Assembly: GCA_914767715.1 (NCBI GenBank)
Contig: OU612065.1
Location: 31,682,001-31,746,000, forward strand
DNA: 64,000 bases
Source of the DNA: Membranipora membranacea
Lineage: Eukaryota; Bryozoa; Gymnolaemata; Cheilostomatida; Membraniporidae
Direction of reading: 5' to 3'
Program-made: the position numbers and the translations under genes
Notes under the pieces: model-generated
Database searches by the model: none
Seen by the model: the letters and a program-made list of their open reading frames with translations, nothing else
What the model was told of the DNA's origin: nothing
Part shown: positions 37,901-49,900 of the stretch, piece by piece
Layout: each line of letters opens with the position of its first letter
Numbering within the stretch: position 1 is the stretch's first letter

Positions 37901-40900
37901 TTGTTCCGCCCTGGTCTCGTCATCTTCATCCGCAGGGAGATAGGGCCTACAATAGTGCTTACTTCAATATCTCCATTTAATTTTTTTTGTATGTGATTAA
38001 GATGTCTCCTGATGAAAAGTTCTCTACATAATACATATGCAACACCAGCAACGCCAAGCAACGCCAAGCAACGCCAAGCAACGCCAAGCAACGCCAAGCA
38101 ACGCCAAGCAACGCCAAGCAACGCCAAGCAACGCCAAGCAACGCCAAGCAACGCCAAGCAACGCCAAGCAACGCCAAGCAACGCCAAGCAACGCCAAGCA
38201 ACGCCAAGCAACGCCAAGCAACGCCCGTATGCAGTCCAGCGTTGCATATACAGTTGTAGGTCAAGTTGTACACAACAAAAGGTACAACGCCTGACACAAC
38301 AAAGGCAGCTTTGTGCCAGGCGTTGTAGCATGCATGGAATATGGCGTGGTAGCAGGCGTGCATGCGGCCGCATGTGGCGTGGTTGGTGGTGCAAGATGAC
38401 CACTTTCCCAGGATTTAAACTATCACACCTCTGCTCAGTGGCTTTTACTTCTCCCCCACTTTCCTTGTTATCTCCCCCTACCTCAAACTTAGTTTGCCTT
38501 CAACTCTTCAAAAACTCACATAGCTTCCTATAAACCTGCAACTATGTTTATTTTGGTTTTATGTTGTTAAATCTTAAAACATATAACCATAAAGTCTAAT
38601 AAAACAGTACATTTTGAAGCATTTTTTAATTTTTGTCTTTCAACGAAATTATATATGGTCAAAAATAAGCGTGTTAACTCCAAAATTCACAGACTTATTC
38701 GTCATGTTGATGCTGGGTATACATTTTTACTAAAATAGATTCTGCCTTCTTTGAGAAGAGAAAACTACATTTTTATAGCAATTTAGAAGTTTAAGTTTCA
38801 GAAGTTTAAACTTCTAGCTGAGGCCTAGTTTAGACTGACAAACTGACAATTCAATAAATACACACAGCATTCATCCATTGTCTTAGGCTATTTTCTATCT
38901 ATACATTTCAATGATAATAATATCATTGACATTGGGCTGGTATTGTTATGTCACACCACAGCTCTAACAATGAATATTTATGTTGAGCTGAGTTTAATAT
39001 TGAGTATTTTGCAACAACTCATATGTATAGAGGAATCATTGATAATGATGACATAACATGATGCTCAAATTAATTATCATTTTTCCACCTTAATTTGCTA
39101 TCCTGGGCCAGCTTGTCCCTGTTTTTAATCAACAAATAATTCAGGGCAACAAATTCGCTCATACATCTAGTTAAAACTGTCTTTGCACTTGAGGTTATAA
39201 TACTATAGCTTTGCACCAATTTGATCACGCATCTTACAAATATAAATCCTTAGCATTGAACCTGACGAAATTATAGCGCCAAACTACACTCAGCATGTCA
39301 AATTCCTCCCTCAGTTTATTAAGTATCGGCTGAAATTAGTGATTATCACTTCCTGATTAAACATTGTTTTTTGCAACAATGTGAACACTTACAATTGCGC
39401 AATACATCAGAGAGCATAGCCTTCGATTACTCTCTTTGTCTAAACAATGCATCTTATACAACAAGCTTTCAATTCGATCAAGATGTCGAGCACAATAATC
39501 CTATGTCCGCAATGCAACAAGTACAATCATAATCCGCTACTACATCTTAAAAAATATTCTGATCACGAAATAAATTATCAATGGTGATGATTCAAATGTG
39601 GTAATTTAGCAGAAAATCTCAACAGGCAAAATCAAAAGTGAAAATTAGCCTTAGGCACAATTGTTCTTGGTTGGTTTCCCATCTTATTTCAATGTTTAAT
39701 ATCTTAACAAGTTTATTCAAGTATATAATTGTTGTAATTTCAATGTATATCCCAAGATAGTGAGCTAGATTATGTCTATCACCTGTGGATAAAGTTTGGA
39801 TACACACAAAATTTAACTCAGGATCTTGAACTTTGTCATATATCTGATTTTCAGGAAACTGCATGGGTTTTATACTATTCAATTGAGGAAAGTTGCTCTA
39901 AGACCAGTAGAGCCTCCTGAGTCCGGCTATCTAGAAGCGCATATCAAGCTAGTGTAACCGTGGATCTCGTTTGACACATGTCTCCACGATATACTGGCTC
40001 TGTGGGTTCTGAAAGATCTTCCTTATATAGTAGGCCAGAAGCAGCTATATCATAAGTTGTTCACCGAGTGTACCCAGTTGTAGTGGTCATATTTATAAAT
40101 TAAAAAGTGTTTTGTTTTGGCATTATATGTGTGGGGAAATAACTCTTAATCTGTGTAATCTACGTAATCTAATCACCAGGGAATTCAAAGTTGAAATTGC
40201 ATTGTGGGATTTTGTTGGCATGGCAGTTAATTCACCAAGTAAACTTGTAGAAATGTCTGTTCGTGTTAGATCAGCACTGAGCACCAGCATTGAAAAATTT
40301 CAATTGAACTATGTCAAACTTCTTATGGGACTAGTATGATATTGTATGGTCTTTACACCACTGTATTGGGGCAATTACAAACAACATTTTTGATGTTTCA
40401 ATTGCCTCTTATGTCATTTTTCGGCTGGATATTTTTTGCAAAACACATGAGCAAAGATTTCAATGTGTGCCTCACCTTTCAGAAAGAAACCCAACTGTCA
40501 GAGTCTGAAAAACTTTGAAATGCCAGCTTCGCATACTTTCCTAACATGCTAATGACATGATATGGGGATATGCGGTAGCGCTGCCTCTAACCAACCACCT
40601 CATGCAATGATAAAATATATACTATGTAGAACCCAGGACTATAGTCTTGACTTGTGCCAACTGCATCAAACTGTTGACTTCCCACTAATCACATATCATT
40701 AGTGTGAATATTTGGGATATGCTGTAGTGCTGCGGCTGACCTCTCCAACTTGGTACGCACTTTTTTCCTACATCAAATTTGTCTCACGCTATCATGTTTT
40801 GAGCAGTCTTACGTCTAGGCTGCTTTTTGTCTTGTTCTCGTTGAGATTTAGTGCTGTCGCTGACCACCTTTTTAAATGATGTGATAGAATATCTTGGTAA

Positions 40901-43900
40901 AATCATATATATAGTCGTTTTTCCTGCTGACCATATTAATCACTTAACATTTCACTTACCTCACCGATTGTGAAGAAAATCGCAGGTATGCTGCCGCGCT
41001 GCCGCTGACATGATTGCTACAACTGGGTACACTCTCAGTTTTGGTTTCAGCACGTTGTTCTACCCTAGATATACCCTTGTTTTAAACTCGTAACATTTCA
41101 CTTATAATTAGCGATTTTGAGAAAAAATGCGACATGCGGCCGCGCTGCCGGTCTTCCGCTGACATGATTGCTACGATTTGGTACACTAGACGGCGTGACC
41201 AGTGGATCAGTAGCCACTCGGAATGCAGGCAAATGGACCAAACTTTGTTCTAGGTTACACCCATATTTTTTATATTCAGCATGTTGTTATACCCTTGAAA
41301 CACCTTTTATTTAAACTCTTAATATTTCACTCATTAAAAGTAATTTTTAGAAGAAATGAGGATATGCTGCCGCTGACATGATCGCTACAACTGGGTACAC
41401 CCTTAATTTTGGATTCAGCACGTTGTTCCACCCTAGAAACACCATTTATTGAATTCTTAACATAAATTTGCAAGTCAACAAATTCCCCACAATGCAGTTT
41501 CAACCTGGAATTCCCTGAAGATTAGATTAGTAAGATTACACAGAATAGGAGTTATGTCCACACACATATAATGCAAAAACAAAACACCTTTTAATTTCTA
41601 AATATGACCACTGCAACTGGGTACAACCGGTGAATTTTACAGAAGAAATATCAATGAAGTATAATATGCGATCATTTTCCTCCCAATACTGTCCCTAGGG
41701 ATATATAAGTGAGAATTATGATTGCAGCTGGACAAATTTTAACACAGCTAGCAATTACAATTTTAACACAGCATTCTTCTCAGAGAGTGTTATCATGTGT
41801 TGCTTTTCATAAAATAATGTGTAATCGTGTGGCTAATTAAAAATGTTCTTACACAGGTGCTTTAGCTAGTGTTTGGTGAAAGGATTTAGTCAACATAATC
41901 GAATAATGGGGTTGTGTCAGGAGTTGTCCCTTATTATAAGGGGCGCTGAACAGATGAGAGCATAAATTGGCATTTTTTTATATAAGCTATCATTGGAGTA
42001 GATGACACTTTTTGGTCTGGCAGCCAGGGAACAAAATAAGGGCAATTTTATAGGCGGATTATGCTGACCCACTTTATGAGACAAAAATTGACTGCGAATA
42101 TAATTTGATATTTATTATATTATATAATATAATAAATATATCATTAAAATAAAGAGAAAAATAATAATAATCCAGCTTTGAATTTTGAATATTATATAAA
42201 TCCAACCTGATAATATTAATTGCAGAAAACAAATTGAGAATAACATATATATATATATATATATTTCATGTTATTGTAATACAAAACAATTCTATATTTA
42301 ATACAATAGCTTAATATATATGGAATTTTTTTGCAAAACAAATTTAGCTGTATATTTCATGACACCTTCCTTCCTGACACTAAATTTCATTGTGATTGAT
42401 CAGGTTTTTATAATTTAATGTATTATTATTTAATTTTAATTGTATTAAAAATTAAGATTTTCCGACACTTTTTTATTTCAGCATATAGGTCAGATTTTTG
42501 GAATACCGAAAAAAAAAATCAATTGTAGTTAGCAGAATCCGAGGAGTTTTTACAGCCAAAGGTCTCATCTGCTTTATGGCTTATATAAAACTTTGCAAAA
42601 GTATGGTCTCATCTGTAAATAGTCAAGGGAAATTACTACGGAAAACATGTCCCCATTGCGTTGGTTTGCGTTGTCGCAATGTCTCTCTGTTTAGTCCTAC
42701 AATCATATGACTTACTATGCAGTGCTCTTATCTTTACATGTAGGCATACAAGATATGATTAGTGGCATTAGGCTTAAAAAACGATGGCTTAAATTTTAGG
42801 CTAGCGCAATATAATTTTGAATAGTATCTTAGGCCAAGGATACAACCCCTGATACCACTTGCTCTTAGTGTAGCATCACTACAATCAAGAAACAGTGAAC
42901 AACATCCTCATGGCAGTAAATACCATAGTTAATACCTTTCAAACTGTGATTCCCAACTAATCGTATTGACTTCAAGCTGTTGATGGCATATGGCTGAGAA
43001 GCTATTGAATATTCCATTATGAAGATTTTATGCTCAAATTAAGCTGTGAAATCCCTCATGCCTTCTCTGGTGTTTCCTGATCATAATCAAATCGTGACGA
43101 AAAAACTGAGCTATTGTACAGAGTAATAAATGCCTTTATATTAACAATACTACTACTATTTGGGCCTCTTTGAGGAAGGGGGTTTGGATTTGAATGTGAC
43201 AAATTTATGTTGCCGTAATCAATCGCAGCGCCCAACCAATTCCAAAATATTTTGCTTTGGAGACAGTGATTAATTTTTGAAACATCCCTAGTAAACTTCA
43301 ATAATCTTCAGTAAACTTCAATAATAATGACATTGGGCCCTTACTTAATCCTTGTTTGAAATGTGATAGTGTCAGGACTCAGGAATTCTTGTGTGTTAAA
43401 ATCTTTTACAATTGTTTGGTGGTAATCATTGACTCAAAATAATCGTGAACACAAACGCATAAAGTGGGTTGATTCAAAGCCAGTAGCGTTGAATTTGGAC
43501 TGTGAAAAGTAATTCAAGCGTGTGTCTAACTGCTTACACTGGCATCAATTCTTTATTGCCATCTTGCTAGTGATAGGGTTGATGGAAAGTTATTTAACAA
43601 AATTGACGCGATTGATAGTTCTGCTTGGCGCTTTGAGTTTGGAATAATACTGTGTACAGGCATAGCCTTGTATGTGTGTAAAGATTCTGGTATTTGGAGA
43701 CATTTAATTTTTGATTGATCATATCCAACTTATTTATCAGTTTGCATAATTCCTGTTATTATATGTCTGCCGGATGGACTTAATATTTAGTGCAAAAAGT
43801 AAGCGTTCACTTCCAACCAATAGTGACTTTTTGAGGGACATAACTAATTGTCCTTTTTGTTCATGATAATAAACCAGTTTGTTGAAGAATTGAGTGATGA

Positions 43901-46900
43901 ACACTGTACACCCTCAACAATCATGTTAATAAACTCTAAGGTCCACACAGGTCAAATTGTGAGCGAGGGAGAGAGTAACTTTGATGTAGGAAATTTAACG
44001 ATAATTAGGAAAGACAACTCCTAAGGGTCATTTTCGAACTGAGAAGTATAATTCACTGAGTGAGGTTCCAAAATCTAGTGCTGTACCGGCCCAACATGCT
44101 ACCACTTGTATGTTATTTAGAGAAATGTAAAGGTTAATGGACTCAGTTATCTAAAGTTGTACAATGTTCCTGAAACTGAAAATAGATTTATTTTTAAGTA
44201 TGTGGAACTAATCAGTTATTAAAATTGTTTGGAAGTGGTAGCGTATTGCGCTGGTACAGCACTAGATTTTGAAACCTCATAGGCGCAATTGAAGGAGTAT
44301 TGGTCAAAAGATGAACTATTAAGGGACCCATATTCCATGTACAATTCCCTACTAGCCAGCTTACACTTTCACTTCAAAGTTTCTTACATTCACTGTCATT
44401 GTTGTTCCATTTTGTTGCTTATACAGAAATGTCTTCTTTCAATGATATATCAAATATTTGGGCAAAAATTGAATGCAGTTTTATTCAAATCTGGGGTGAA
44501 AAGTATTCATTCTAAACAACCATTCGTTTACCATATGTAGTAACCTACTACAAGGGTCATGTCACTTTGGTGTGAATGGCAGTGAAATGAAACTGTTGAG
44601 CTAGAGATTACAGGAATAGCCTGAAGGCGGTAATCGAAGCTCCCGAATTCAAATATCACAGCAGTTACCATGTTGATGGAATAGCAGCAAGATAAGGAAA
44701 AGAAGGCTGGTAAATTCGTTAATCATATGTACTATAACAAAATAATATGTCATGCGAATCGACCCAAAGAGTAGAGTGCGACTTTGACCAATAAGAGGGG
44801 GTCAGGAAAATAAACAAAGTTGAGCTAGGAATCACCTAAATCGGTTAAAGTGGGAAATCAGACCTCATGTGCCCTAATATGTCAGTAAACACATCAACAA
44901 TAGAATAGATTTATAAAACGAATAACAACGAAGAATGTTATTACATCAAATCCAATATAAGAACACACCATCTTTTTTCTTCTCCTTTGAATATATTTAT
45001 GTTTCTTCGTTTCATCTTCAATACGTCATCATTATGTCAAGTTTGGTTCTCCAGGGCAGGGGCGTATATTCTAAAAATTTTCACTCACTGACTTTTTAGA
45101 GATGACCATACTGATCGGGCGCAGCCCGATCCACATACCGTAGGCGTGGCGGGGTGGGTGTGGGAGGGGCGCTTAAGCGCCCCTCCCACCACGGAAATTT
45201 TTACATATCGGTAGCAAAGTAGTGCAAGCAGAGAGGTATTTCATTAGCTCACTGAGCTGTTGAGTACTTTCAGAAAACAACTCAATAGCAGTAGAAGATT
45301 ACGGTAAAAATTCTCCAGTTATAAAGCACCCATTTGAAAAAAATCAGACCTTGTTGGGATTCGAACCCAATTACAATATCGCCTACATTTACCCAGATGG
45401 TTAGGCTTGATTCTTTCCATCAAAGGCAGATTTCATTTTGGACTTTTGTTATCACGATCTCGAACACTTATATCATCATTAACCAAGCCCCGTACATCGG
45501 CAGTTTATGTTTCATGTCTCTGCTGTACAAAAGATCTGATGGAGTTTTCAAGGTAGCTGGGTGTGGTATGTTTCGATAGGCCATGACATAATTGGCTAAT
45601 TCAGATTTCCAATTGAGGTTGACATTTTCAACCTGCCAACTAAAGACCTATTCTGCACTTCAACTTCTCCATTTGCCTGGGGCCATCTATAGAGGGTCAC
45701 CTAATAGTGATCAATTCCCAGCAAAGTCAGATAGTCCTTAAACACGGCACTTGTAAACAGTGGGCCATTATCAGATTTGAGTGTGGTACGTATTCCATAT
45801 CTGAAGAATATATTGGCCAGTACTTCTGATGTTTGGGGTGCGGTTGTGGAGCTCAGGATAGAATAATCAACAAAGCGTGAATAATAATCTACCATTACCA
45901 TCACATACTCATTAGTTGGCTGTATGGGACTCAGAAAGTCTACACTAAAATCTGCCCATGGTTTCTTGGGCAGGTGCGTTACGCTCAGCGGCTCTGTAAT
46001 TTGACACTGGTGACATTTATTTTCACTTTATGCTCAATGTCTCTGTTTACACCAGGCCAATAAACCTTAGTCCTAGCCCTAGGCGTAGTTCCTACTATCC
46101 CAGGATTCCCCTCATGGGCCAAATCTATAACTCGCTGTCTCAATGATTTTGGAATCATGATCCTATTACCCTTAATATAATATAGCCTAACACACAAGTT
46201 CTGTGGCATTCCATCTGTCTCTACATCAGTCAGTGACCTACTGGGGTATGCTAATCACCTGATATTCCCCACTTTGGACCTGGACCAGAACCGCCTAATC
46301 CTACATTTGATGCATCACTGGTAACCATAGTCCCATTAACTACATCATAATAACCCAGGGTATGGGTGGTACATAGTGCTTGTTTTAGACTTTCAAATGC
46401 CTTCCTCTCATTCTGACTAAAATGGAATTGATCTCTGGCTTCTCCACGAATAAGTTTCCTGAGTGGTTCACATGTGTCAAATAGTAATCTGCGATGAATT
46501 TTGAGACATACTGAGTCAGCCCTAAGAAACTGCAATTTTCAGCTTGAGATGTTGGTTCACAAGCATTTTGCACAGCCTTTACATGCTTCTGCAATAGGCC
46601 TATCCCATTAACAGTTGGTTTGTGTCCTCTAATTCCAATTCTGGGACTTTGAATTTGCACTTAGCTTGGTTTAGGGCTTAATAAGTCTCTCTAAAACCTG
46701 ATCAATGATTTTGCCATGTTCCTCAGTAGTTTTGGCATATACAATAACATCATCTGACATATTAGCCACACCTTGGATACTTTGGATAAATTATTAGGCG
46801 ACGCAAAATCCATGTGCATTTTTCTTGGTCAGCTTCTTTTTCAAAAAAATTTACATTCACTTTCATTGTTTCCGCAACATCTTGCTTTCACAACATTGTC

Positions 46901-49900
46901 TTGCCTTTGAGGGGGGATATCACAACAAAAAGTGTATTATCAGAGTACAGGTGGAGGTCACCAAATAGTACTCAAAGGTTACAGTATTACAAGTTTGCTC
47001 TGGAATTCAGTGGTTATCAAACTTGCTTTATTCCCTTTCAATTACAGCATGCGTACACTCGTCAATTTGGAGAAACTGGATATATCTTACAGTAAGATGC
47101 TGCAATCCTTACCTGACTGGATTGGAGAGCTCACAACTCTCAAAATCCTCAATGTGTCATATAGCAAGCTAACTAGCCTGCCTGACAGGTATGTAATTGT
47201 AGTATTTTGAGTCTGCCTTCTCTTTTGAATGATAATCTACAGGCAATCTAGGTGCTATTTACTTTAATATTTCAATTAATTGAGTATGAATAAAGACTTC
47301 CTAAGGACCAAAGCAATAGATAGTCTGTCAGGTAGTTCTGCAATAGTTATGCAATATTTTGACACTGAAAAAAATTGAAGCTCTACAGGGTGAAAATTAT
47401 TTGTAGCTTTAGAAAATACCCCCTCTTTCATCAATTAAGCCTCTGAGGTTCCAAAATCTAGTGGTGTTGTATATGCAATGTGCAGACAAGTTTTTATCTG
47501 GAAACATCTTGAAGACTACAGAAGGACCAAAGCAATATATAGTCTGGCAGCTAGGACTACACAGAAGTTATGGAATATTTAAAAGCTGAAAAAATTCATA
47601 GCTCTTCCAAGTAAAATAATGCATTCCTTTAATAATTGCCCCCTTTTTCGTCAATTACCCCTCTGAGGTATGTAATTTAGAGAGCTGTAAAGGTTAATGG
47701 ACTCAGTTATCTAAAGTTGTACAATGTTCCTGAAACTGAAAATATATTTATTTTCTACGTATGTGGAACTAATCAGTTATTAAATATATTTGGAAGTGGT
47801 AGCATATTGCGCTGGCACAGCGCTAGATTTTGAAACCTCATAGGCGCAATTGAAGGATTATTGGTCAAAAGATGAACTATTAAGGGACCCATATTCCATG
47901 TACAATTCCCTACTAGCCAGCTTACACTTTCACTTCAAAGTTTCTTACATTCACTGTCATTGTTGTTCCATTTTGTTGCTTATACAGAAATGTCTTCTCT
48001 CAATGATATTTCAAATATTAGGGCAAAAATTGAATGCAGTTTTATTCAAATCTGAGGTGAAAAATATTCATTCTAGACAACCATTTGTTTACCATATGTA
48101 ATAACCTACTACAAGGGTCATGTTACTTTGGTGTGAATGGCAGTGAAATGAAACTGTTGAGCTAGAGATTACAAGAATAGCCTGAAGGCGGTAATCGAAG
48201 CTCTCGAATTCAAATATCACAGCAGTTGCCATGTTGATGGAATAGCAGCAAGATAAGGAAAAGAAGGCTGGTAAATAAAAGAATCATACCTACTATAACA
48301 AAATAATATGTCGTACGAATTGACCCAAAGAGTGGAGTGTGAGTTTGACCAATAAGAGGGGGTCAGTAAAATAAAGAATGTTGAGCTAGAGGTCACCTAA
48401 TTCGGCTGAAGTTGAAATCAGACCTCATGTGCCCTAATATGTCAGTAAACACATCAACAATAGAAAATATTTATAAAACGAATAACAACGAAGAATGTTA
48501 TTACATCAAATCCAATATAAGAACACACCATCTTTTTTCTTCTCCTTTGAATATATTTATGTTTCTTCGTTTCATCTTCAATACGTCATCATCATGTCAA
48601 GTTTGGTTCTCCAGGGCAGGGGCGTATATTCTAAAAATTTTCACTCACTGACTTTTTAGAGATGACCATAATGATCGGGCGCAGCCCGATCCACATGCCG
48701 TAGGCGTGGCGGGGAGGGGCGCTTAAGCGCCCCTCCCACCACGGAAATTTTTGCATATCGGTAGCAAAATAGTGCAAGCAGAGAGGTATTTCATTACCTC
48801 ACTGAGCTGTTGAGTACTTTCAGAAAACAACTCAATAGCAGTAGAAGATTACGGTAAAAATTCTCCAGTTATAAAGCACCCATTTGAAAAAAATCTGACC
48901 TTGTTGGGATTCGAACCCACAACATTCTTTATCAACAGTGATCATTAGGCACACGCTCTACACACTGAGCTATTCAGCCATTCACAGATATCTGTGGTCC
49001 GTGATTGGTAATATACGCCACTGCTCCAGGGTTGTGGTATGCGAGGCGGTCTGGCTCACATCATTTTCTTGACGATTATCATTGTTCCGCCCTGGTCTCG
49101 TCATCTTCATCCGCAGAGAGATAGGGCCTACAATAAATGGGCTCAGAATCAGTGTGGTACGTCTTCACCCTAGACTTGTTTTTTGTCACTTGTCTGCCCT
49201 CAAGAATTTCTACTGTAACTTTACTACCAATGGAATCGGCCATGGTCATAGGGTTTTTATTGAAAGTGCTTTGCATTTTTGTGGGACTGTCTCTTTGCAC
49301 AATTACAATATCGCCTACATTTACCCAGATGGTTAGGCTTGATTCTTTCCATCAAAGGCAGATTTCATTTTGGACTTTTGTTATCACGATCTCGAACACT
49401 TATATCATCATTAACCAAGCCCCGTACATCGGCAGTTTATGTTTCATGTCTCTGCCAAACAAAAGATCTGATGGAGTTTTCAAGGTAGCTGGGTGTGGTA
49501 TGTTTCGATAGGCCATGACATAATTGGCTAATTCAGCTTTCCAATTGAGATTGACATTTTCAACCTGCCAACTAAAGACCTATTCTGCACTTCAACTTAT
49601 CCATTTGCCTGGGGCCATCTATAGAGGGTCACCTAATAGTGATAAATTCCCAGCAAAGTCAGATAGTCCTTAAACACGGCACTTGTAAACAGTGGGCCAT
49701 TATCAGATTTGAGTGTGGTACGTATTCCATATCTGAAGAATATATTGGCCAGTACTTCTGATGTTTGGGATGCGGTTGTGGAGCTCATGATAGAATAATC
49801 AACAAAGCGTGAATAGTAATCTACCATTACCATCACATACTCATTAGTTGGCTGTATGGGACTCAGAAAGTCTACACTAAAATCTGCCCATGGTTTCTTG

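Larger units (their letters stand above)
36357..47047. other. 10.7-kb intron packed with repeats
   Basis: Contains the post-exon block to about 36850; a G/C-rich hairpin at 36985-37028 (GTCAGGCC GTC GGCCTGAC core); an 88-base triplication; a Ty3 fragment; a 10-bp satellite; about 1.6 kb of apparently unique DNA (38.4-40.0 kb); a long-TIR element; MITE family A; and from about 44060 another copy of the LRR-unit intron with Ty3 and hAT-like pieces. No LRR exon is seen inside. Confidence 0.7.

Noticed and set aside
38047-38225. CRISPR-like array
   Set aside because: Uninterrupted 10-bp units with no spacers in a eukaryotic intron: a satellite.
37831-38533. Long frames of 128-190 codons on both strands over the 10-bp array
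   Set aside because: They exist only because the repeat unit has no stop in any frame; the flanks show no domain or splice support.
48905-48990. Possible tRNA gene on the minus strand
   Set aside because: A and B boxes fit, but the acceptor stem does not pair, the variable region is irregular, and it forms the end of a MITE with proven boundaries.
49082-49511. Plus-strand frames of 69-124 codons
   Set aside because: Antisense to the Ty3-type pol tail; duplicated at 45.3 kb simply because the element was copied.
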